From assembly GCA_046331245.1 (NCBI GenBank), contig JAXLRH010000004.1, forward strand, positions 186,001-250,000: a stretch of DNA of 64,000 nucleotides, written 5' to 3'. Under the pieces are notes generated by a model. That model was not told the DNA's origin and ran no database searches. It saw only the letters and a list, made by a program, of their open reading frames with translations. The translations under genes and the position numbers were made by a program. Shown one piece after another: positions 58,486-64,000 of the stretch. Source of the DNA: SSF14 sp046331245 (GTDB taxonomy: Bacteria > Actinomycetota > Acidimicrobiia > Acidimicrobiales > Microtrichaceae). Each line of letters starts with the position of its first letter. Positions within the stretch are counted from its first letter, which is position 1.

Positions 58486-60231
58486 CTAGAGGTCCAGGTC
58501 GAGGCCGTCGCCGCCGCCGGAGCGTCGGGCGGAGCCGATGGTCGTGGCGGTTGCGGTGGTCGAGGTGTCGCCGCCGGTCCGGCCGGCGGCGCCCGTCGTG
58601 CGACCGTCGCCCTCGGCGCCGGCCCCGTTGCCACGCGAGCCGTCGAGGTTGCGCTCGGCGCCGGATCCGGCGAGTCCCACACCGACGTCGCCGAGGCGGA
58701 GGCCCTCCGCCTCGAGCGAGTCGCGGAGATGGTCGAGGCCGGCGCCGATCGCGGCGACGCCGCGCTCGTGCTCGGCGTGGAGCCGAACGGCGAGCTGGCC
58801 CTCGTGGGTGGTGAGCTCGACGCGCACCCGCCCGAGCGACGCCGGGTCGAGGGTGACGGTCATCGTGGCCGGGGCTCCGGGTCCGTGGCGCAGCATGCGG
58901 GCTGCGCCGACGATGCGCGGGGCGTTGGCCTCGTCGATGGCGGCGTCGGTGCCGGCCTGGTGCGCACCTCGGAGGGCGGCGCCTGCGTCGGCGGCCGTGA
59001 CTGCCAGGTTCGGGGTCGGCCGGGCGGCGGTGGCGTGGCCGGTCGTCGAGGCGGTGCCGACGGCGGAGGCCGCGGCGCCTGCGTCGGCCGAGGCGACGAC
59101 GGGCACCGGCGGGTTCGTAGCGCGGGTGGCGGTGGCGGCCGTGACGGCCTCCGTCACGCGGGCGGCGATGCGGCCGCCGGCGAGGTCGGCGTCGTCGTCC
59201 GTCCGGACCCGCTCGACCGTGGGCTTCGGTCGCGTCGTCTGCGTCGGGACGGTGGCGGGCGCGACCTCGGCGGCGGTCGTCGAGGTGGCGGTGGCCGTCG
59301 TGGTCGCCGTGGCGGAGGTGTCGGTTGCGGCTGCGGTGGTGGTGGCGGCCGAGGCGGCGCCGGCGTCGGTTGCTGCGGCCGTGCCGGGCGTGTCGTCGGT
59401 CGCCACCGTCGGCGTCGTGGTGGTCGTCATCGCCGCGGTGGTCTCGGCGATGATGGCCGACGGACCGGTCTTCACGGCGTCGGACGGGGCCGGGGTCGTG
59501 GCGGCGGCGGTCGTCGAGGCGTCGGTGGTGGCCGTCGCCTCTGCCGGTGACGTGGCGGTGCTCGCGGTCGCCGTGGCTGCGGCGTCGGTGGCCCCGACGG
59601 TCGGCGTGGCATCCGCGGGGTCGGCGGCATCGGTGGCGGGCGACGCCATCGGCGTGGCGGTGACGGCCTCGCTCGAGGCGACCACCGGGGCGGCCACCGC
59701 TGCGGCGGCCGAGGCGGCTGCAGCTGCGGCGGTGGTGTCCGTCGCCGCGGCGTTCTGCCCGGCCGTCGTCGCGGCGGCGTCGGTCGTGGTCGAGGTGTCG
59801 GTCGACGGAGCGGTCGTGGCCGTGTCGCCGGCGTCGGTCGCCGCGCGCTCGGCGCGGCCCTGGTGCGCATGCTCGGTGTCGGGGCGTGCGCGATCGCTGC
59901 GACGATCGTCGCCACGTGGGCCGTGCACCGGACGGTTCGTCGTCGACGCGTCGTGGCGGTCGGCGTCGCGGCGGCTGACGTCACGACGGTCGTCGCTGCG
60001 CTGGTCGGCGCGATCCGAGCGATCGGCGCGATCGGCCCGGTCGCTCGCTGCGGCCCGGTCGGCAGCCCGGTCGGCGGCACGATCGCTCGCGGCGGCCCGG
60101 TCGGCGGCCCGGTCGAATTCGCGATCGAAGCGGGCGCCGTTGTCCGGCGCCGCGTCGTCGCGACGGATCGGCCGGTCCGCGACCGGCGTCACGGGGACGC
60201 TCGGTGGGAGCGGGAGGAGGTCGGTGCTCAT
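58486..60231 (-). CDS. fliK: Flagellar hook-length control protein FliK
   Basis: 581 residues. Long low-complexity Ala/Thr/Asp ruler region, including an N-terminal Asp-Arg-Ala block of imperfect repeats (RAADRAAASDRAADRAADR...) at residues ~35-75 and Ala/Thr-rich repeats to about 420, then the conserved C-terminal FliK domain (MTVTLDPASLGRVRVELTTH, HERGVAAIGAGLDHLRDSLE, residues ~440-520). FliK measures hook length and switches export specificity through FlhB. The tail is Gly/Ser-rich. Start overlaps the stop of the upstream gene. Confidence 0.85.
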   Translation of the reverse strand: MSTDLLPLPPSVPVTPVADRPIRRDDAAPDNGARFDREFDRAADRAAASDRAADRAADRAAASDRADRADRSDRADQRSDDRRDVSRRDADRHDASTTNRPVHGPRGDDRRSDRARPDTEHAHQGRAERAATDAGDTATTAPSTDTSTTTDAAATTAGQNAAATDTTAAAAAASAAAAVAAPVVASSEAVTATPMASPATDAADPADATPTVGATDAAATATASTATSPAEATATTDASTTAAATTPAPSDAVKTGPSAIIAETTAAMTTTTTPTVATDDTPGTAAATDAGAASAATTTAAATDTSATATTTATATSTTAAEVAPATVPTQTTRPKPTVERVRTDDDADLAGGRIAARVTEAVTAATATRATNPPVPVVASADAGAAASAVGTASTTGHATAARPTPNLAVTAADAGAALRGAHQAGTDAAIDEANAPRIVGAARMLRHGPGAPATMTVTLDPASLGRVRVELTTHEGQLAVRLHAEHERGVAAIGAGLDHLRDSLEAEGLRLGDVGVGLAGSGAERNLDGSRGNGAGAEGDGRTTGAAGRTGGDTSTTATATTIGSARRSGGGDGLDLDL

Positions 60232-61364
60232 GTCAGCACTCCGTTCGTGGTGTTGAGCCCGTCCGTGGGTGATTGTCCGTTGAGGAGTCCGAGGATCTTG
60301 GTCACGTAGGACCGTGTCTCCGCGTAGGGGGGGATGCCGCCGGCGCGCTGCACCGCGCCGGGGCCGGCGTTGTAGGCGGCCAGCGCCAGGTCGATCGAGC
60401 CGAAGCGGTCGAGCTGGGTGCGCAGGTACTTCGCGGCGCCGTTGATCGCCTGCGCCGGGTCGGTGGGATCGATGCCCATGCCCTTCGCCGTGGCCGGCAT
60501 GAACTGCATCAGCCCCACGGCGCCGACACCGCTGACGGCCGACGGGTTGAAGTTCGACTCGGTCTTGGCGACGGCGGCCAAGAGCCGCGGGTTGAGTCCG
60601 TACCGTGCGCCGGCCTGCTGGAAGAGCTGCTCGTAGGGAGCGGCGCCGGGGATGCCGGTGGCCGAGGACGTCGTCGCGGTGGCGGCGAGCGTGCCGGTCG
60701 CGGTGGTCGGGGTGTCGGGCAGCACGCGGCGGATCGCTGTGATGGGTCGCTTGATGTCGCTGATCTTCACCACGTCGCCGGTGTGCGGGGCCTGGATGAT
60801 CTTGCCGTCGCCCACGTAGATGGCGATGTGGTCGACGGGGCTGCCGAACGCCACCAGATCACCGGGCTTGGCCTCCGCGATCGATGCGACGGGTTGGCCG
60901 ACCTTGGCCTGGTCGTAGGAGACGCGGGGGAGCTCCACGCCGACGTCGCGGTACGCCCGCTGCACGAGCCCCGAGCAGTCGAGGCCCTTGGTCGGATCGG
61001 TGCCGCCCCAGACGTAGTCGACGCCGAGGTACTTCTTCGCCGCGTTGACCACGTCGGTGCCGTTCGGTCCGGTCGGCGTCGTGACGTCGGTGACGGCGCC
61101 GGTTCGGCCGGCGGTGATGTTGGACGATGCGAGCGTCGACTGCAGCAGCGACGTGAGCGACGACAGATCGATCGACGAGCTGTCGGTGTCGGCCGAGGCG
61201 GACGACAGGAGACCGGAGAGCACCGAGCCGAACGACGAGGCGGAGATGCTGCTCGACGAGCCGCTCGCCGCACTGCGCTGCACCTCGGTGGCGCGCGGCG
61301 CGAACCGGCTCTCGATCTCCCGCATGCGGGGCGGCATGGGCGCGAGCGCGCCGATGGCCGCCAT
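60228..61364 (-). CDS. Fused NlpC/P60 peptidase and lytic transglycosylase in the flagellar array
   Basis: 378 residues. Residues ~103-215 are NlpC/P60: VVNAAKKYLGVDYVWGGTDP, KGLDCSGLVQRAY with nucleophile Cys130, VAFGSPVDHIAIYVGDG with His179. Residues ~243-355 are a lytic transglycosylase: YGLNPRLLAAVAKTESNFNP with catalytic Glu269, VGLMQFMPATAKGMGI, and LALAAYNAGPGAVQRAGGIP. No Leu/Cys lipobox or obvious Sec signal is visible, so export through the flagellar apparatus is possible. It occupies the place of FlgJ, which opens peptidoglycan for the rod, but combines two cutting activities. Start ATG is within TGATG overlapping the fliJ stop. Confidence 0.9.
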   Translation of the reverse strand: MAAIGALAPMPPRMREIESRFAPRATEVQRSAASGSSSSISASSFGSVLSGLLSSASADTDSSSIDLSSLTSLLQSTLASSNITAGRTGAVTDVTTPTGPNGTDVVNAAKKYLGVDYVWGGTDPTKGLDCSGLVQRAYRDVGVELPRVSYDQAKVGQPVASIAEAKPGDLVAFGSPVDHIAIYVGDGKIIQAPHTGDVVKISDIKRPITAIRRVLPDTPTTATGTLAATATTSSATGIPGAAPYEQLFQQAGARYGLNPRLLAAVAKTESNFNPSAVSGVGAVGLMQFMPATAKGMGIDPTDPAQAINGAAKYLRTQLDRFGSIDLALAAYNAGPGAVQRAGGIPPYAETRSYVTKILGLLNGQSPTDGLNTTNGVLT

Positions 61365-61795
61365 CAGTCCTTCTCCTGGTGGTACCGGATCGTGGCGATC
61401 TCGTCGGTCACGAGCTGCGCGGCACGTGTGGTCTCGAGCGTCCACTCGGCGCGCTTGCGCTCGTCGAGGCGCTCGAGGGCGCGCACCTGGCGTGCCGCGG
61501 CGACCCACTCGTCGCGGGCCGAGCCGAGGAGCTCGAGCGCGTTCACCTCGGCAGCGCGGGCGGCGGTGACGGCGATGCGGTGACGGTCGAGGTGCTCGCG
61601 CTCCGCCTGGAACTCGGTGACCGATCGCGGGCCAGGGGTGGGGCGGGCGGCGCCGATGTCGGCGAGGCGCGCCTGCAGCTCGGCGGACGCCTCGTCGGCC
61701 GTCCGTTGGGCGTCGGCCAGCGCGGCGCGCGCCTGCTCTTCCGCGATGCCGCGGACGCGCTGCACGCTGCCGAAGGCGAACTTGTAGCGCTTCAT
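61364..61795 (-). CDS. fliJ: Flagellar export chaperone FliJ
   Basis: 143 residues, coiled-coil throughout (QRVRGIAEEQARAALADAQR; RHRIAVTAARAAEVNALELL; TRAAQLVTDEIATIRYHQEK). FliJ promotes export with FliI/FliH and has little sequence conservation, so assignment rests on position immediately after fliI, length and helix pattern. Confidence 0.75.
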   Translation of the reverse strand: MKRYKFAFGSVQRVRGIAEEQARAALADAQRTADEASAELQARLADIGAARPTPGPRSVTEFQAEREHLDRHRIAVTAARAAEVNALELLGSARDEWVAAARQVRALERLDERKRAEWTLETTRAAQLVTDEIATIRYHQEKD

Positions 61796-63151
61796 GCGAA
61801 GGCCCCCAGCGCGTTCGCGGGCTCGACGGGCACGGGCGGCGCCGTAGGCGTCGCGAGGAGGTCGCGCAGCTGGAGCCAGGCCTCACCCGGCGCCGAGAGC
61901 TCGTCCATGTTCTGGCGGAGGAAGCCGTCGATGCGGTCCTTCAGCGCCACGGCACGGTCCACGGTCGGGTTGGTGCCGGGCCGATAGGCGCCGATCTCGA
62001 TGAGGTCGCGGGCCTCCCGGTGCGCGGCGAGCAGCGCGCGGAGCTCGCGGGCCAGCTGCTGCTGCTCGGGTGTGGTCACCGCGTTGGCGACGCGGGAGAT
62101 GGAGTCGAGGACGTCGACGGTGGGGAAGTGGCCGGCCGATGCGAGGGCACGCGACAGGGTGATGTGTCCGTCGAGGATCGAGCGGGCCGTGTCGCCGACG
62201 GGGTCGTTCATGTCGTCGCCCTCGACCAGCACGGTGTAGATGCCGGTGATGCTGCCGTGCTCGTCGGAGCCGGCGCGCTCGAGCAGCTTCGGGAGCAGGC
62301 CGAACATGGACGGCGGGTAGCCGCGGGTGGCGGGCACCTCGCCCGCGGCGAGTCCGATCTCGCGTTGGGCCATGGCGAAGCGGGTGAGGCTGTCCATGAG
62401 CAGGTTGACGTTGAGGCCACCGTCGCGGAACCACTCGGCAATGCGGGTCGCGAGGAACGCGGCGCGCAACCGGACGAGCGCCGGCTGGTCCGACGTCGCC
62501 ACGATGACGACCGAGCGGGCGAGGCCCTCGGGGCCGAGGTCGTTCTCGATGAACTCGCGCACCTCACGGCCGCGCTCACCGATCAGCGCCAGCACCGAGA
62601 TGTCGGCGTCGGTGCCCCGGATGATCATCGAGAGGAGGGACGACTTGCCGACGCCGGAGCCGGCGAACACGCCGAGGCGCTGGCCGCGGCCGCACGGCAC
62701 GAGTGTGTCGAGGGCGCGCACGCCGAGGTGCTGGGGGGTGCGGACGAGCTCGCGGCGGAGCGGGTGCGGCGGGGTGCCGTCGATGTCGACGCGGCGGAGC
62801 CCGTCGATGGAGGGGCCGCCGTCGATCGGGGTGCCCATGCCGTCGAGGACGCGGCCGAGCAGCTCGGGGCCGACGGGCACGCCGGGAGCGGCGGCGTCGA
62901 GCCGTGCCGTGGCGCCGATGTGGAGGCCGCATCTCGCCGAGCGGCATGCCCACGGGGCCACGCTCGCCGAGTGCGACGATCTCGCCGAGGACACCGGGCG
63001 AGTCGCCGAGGCGAACCATGTCGCCGATGGCGGCGGGCAGGCCCTCGAGCTCGAAGGTGAGGCCGACGACGCGCACGACCCGGCCGGTCACCTGCGGACG
63101 GCCGGCGGAGAGCGCGGCGGTGACCGCGGGCTGGGTGACGACCGAGCTCAT
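61792..63151 (-). pseudogene. fliI: Flagellum-specific ATPase FliI, frameshifted in this sequence
   Basis: Two overlapping frames make one FliI. The N-terminal piece (63151 down to about 62930) ends VGMPLGEM; the second frame continues LHIGATARLDAAAPGVPVG through the catalytic core: Walker A GVFAGSGVGKSSLLSM and the F-type ATPase region (SLTRFAMAQREIGLAAGEVP, RGYPPSMFGLLPKLLERAG). The break lies at 62925-62935 and can be repaired by a small indel in a CG-repeat. Corrected length is about 450 residues, normal for FliI. It energises export of flagellar proteins with FliH and FliJ; stop overlaps fliJ by 4 bp. Confidence 0.85.
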
Positions 63152-63750
63152 CGGACCGGCCCCAGCTCGACGTTGGACAGCTCGGCGCGCACCCGGTCGA
63201 GCGCGGAGGAGATCTGCGCGTCGATGCGGGCGGGCCCGACATCGACGAGGCAGCCGCCCCGCTCCACCGTCGGGTCGCCGATGAGCTCGATCGGGCGGGT
63301 GCCGACGAGCGGGGTCAGGTCGCCGATCTGGTCGAGGTCGGCGGGGTGCAGGCGGGCGACGATCGGTCCGCGGTCCGGTGCGAGCACGAGCGCACGCGCC
63401 AGCGCGTCACGGCCGGGGTCGATCGCCGCGTCGATCTCGCGACCGATCACGATCTCGGCGATCGCCAGCGCCAGGTCGACGGTCTCCCGGGCGAGGGTCG
63501 TGAGGCCGGCCTCGTCGCGACGGTGCAGGTCCTCGATCGCGCCGTGCAGCGCGGTGAGCGCGAACGACAGGTCGGCACGGGCCTCGGCCATGGCGGCGCG
63601 TCGGCCTTCGTCGTACCCGCGGAGCAGACCCTCGGCGTGGCCGTCGGCGGCGCGGCGCTGCGTGGCGTCGGTCGTGATGTCGCTCACCGGCTCGCCGTAC
63701 AGCGACGGCAGCTGGTCGAGCGTGGGGAAGGGGTCAGTCAACGAGCTCAT
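63148..63750 (-). CDS. fliH: Flagellar export ATPase regulator FliH
   Basis: 200 residues. Ala/Arg-rich N-terminal helix (RRAADGHAEGLLRGYDEGRRAA), central coiled coil and C-terminal FliH/YscL domain (LVDVGPARIDAQISSALDRV; IELIGDPTVERGGCLVDVG). FliH regulates FliI and links it to the C-ring. Start overlaps the fliG coding region by 17 bp and the stop overlaps fliI by 4 bp. Confidence 0.85.
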   Translation of the reverse strand: MSSLTDPFPTLDQLPSLYGEPVSDITTDATQRRAADGHAEGLLRGYDEGRRAAMAEARADLSFALTALHGAIEDLHRRDEAGLTTLARETVDLALAIAEIVIGREIDAAIDPGRDALARALVLAPDRGPIVARLHPADLDQIGDLTPLVGTRPIELIGDPTVERGGCLVDVGPARIDAQISSALDRVRAELSNVELGPVR

Positions 63751-64000
63751 CGATCCCCCGGTTGATCACGATGTCGCCGCTGTCCTCGAGCGTGCGGATC
63801 ACCTTGACGATCTCGCCGCGTGCGTCCTTCACGTCGGCGGCACGGATGCCCTTGAGCATGTCGATCTCCTCGAGGAGGTTCTCCGACGCACGGGAGCTCA
63901 TGTTCTTGAGGACCTTGTCGCGCACGACCTCCTCGGTGCCCTTGAGGGCGATGGCGAGCCCGCGGGTGTCGACCTGGCGCAGGATCTGCTGCACGGCCCG
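63734..64000 (-). CDS. fliG: Flagellar motor switch protein FliG, C-terminal part
   Basis: Only the last ~88 codons are in the window; the gene runs on past 64000. The visible part has ILRQVDTRGLAIALKGTEEV, NMSSRASENLLEEIDML and ending VKVIRTLEDSGDIVINRG, matching the FliG C-terminal armadillo domain that contacts MotA. It should carry the conserved charged residues (Lys/Arg and Asp/Glu) for torque generation, several of which are visible (RDKVLKNM, EEIDML). Confidence 0.92.
   Translation of the reverse strand, partial: RAVQQILRQVDTRGLAIALKGTEEVVRDKVLKNMSSRASENLLEEIDMLKGIRAADVKDARGEIVKVIRTLEDSGDIVINRGIDELVD

Overview
The window is uniformly G+C-rich, densely coding bacterial DNA. It carries a single-operon flagellar system, an actinobacterial-type superoxide dismutase, many GTG starts and many promoters in which a TANNNT-like -10 box lies 6-7 nt before the start codon (leaderless genes). 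Together these point to a motile actinomycete. The combination with the sugar genes and the SipW-type secretion locus suggests an Acidimicrobiia (Ilumatobacter-like) relative, but that placement is inference from gene content, not a database result. No tRNA, rRNA, CRISPR array, insertion sequence, integrase or phage gene was seen, and no non-coding gap exceeds about 300 bp.

Layout. 0.1-3.2 kb: an ATP-grasp ligase and an ABC-F ATPase. 3.4-12.7 kb: a plus-strand surface-polysaccharide cluster with CDP-sugar synthesis genes (glucose-1-phosphate cytidylyltransferase, epimerase/dehydratase, RmlC-like epimerase, SAF-domain oxidoreductase), four glycosyltransferases, a phytanoyl-CoA dioxygenase-like enzyme and a hexapeptide acetyltransferase. 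12.8-14.2 kb: a divergent pair of a LysR regulator and an 83-residue unknown protein. 14.2-22.2 kb: a further glycosyltransferase, a flavin-type split-barrel protein, an O-antigen-ligase-like polymerase/ligase, an acyl-CoA-dehydrogenase-like protein, a second ATP-grasp enzyme, a two-domain alpha/beta hydrolase and a DUF1801 protein. 22.2-29.4 kb: a GH9 lipoprotein, a Wzx-type flippase and a GH38 alpha-mannosidase. 29.5-37.9 kb: a LolD/FtsX-type ABC exporter, an AAA ATPase with a winged helix, and membrane proteins of unknown role. 38.0-46.5 kb: superoxide dismutase, an MFS transporter, a sulfotransferase-like protein, dienelactone hydrolase, SDR, a SipW-type signal peptidase fused to a DUF5305-like region with its probable secreted substrate, and an AlkB-like repair enzyme behind a perfect LexA/SOS box. 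46.5-50.3 kb: a membrane spermidine-synthase-like protein, inorganic pyrophosphatase and a repeat-rich secreted protein.

50.5-64.0 kb is one long minus-strand flagellar array in the transcribed order fliG(partial)-fliH-fliI-fliJ-[NlpC/P60+lytic transglycosylase]-fliK-flgD-flgE // flbD-motA-motB-fliL-fliM-fliN-fliO-fliP-fliQ. Most junctions overlap by 1-17 bp. A strong hairpin after flgE may split it into two transcripts.

Caution on sequence quality. Four loci (37.1-37.9 kb membrane protein, superoxide dismutase, MFS transporter, fliI) read as conserved proteins only if small indels are corrected. About ten of these indels lie within 37.6-39.4 kb, and in the superoxide dismutase each corrected frame restores canonical residues. 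I read them as base-calling or assembly errors rather than true gene decay.
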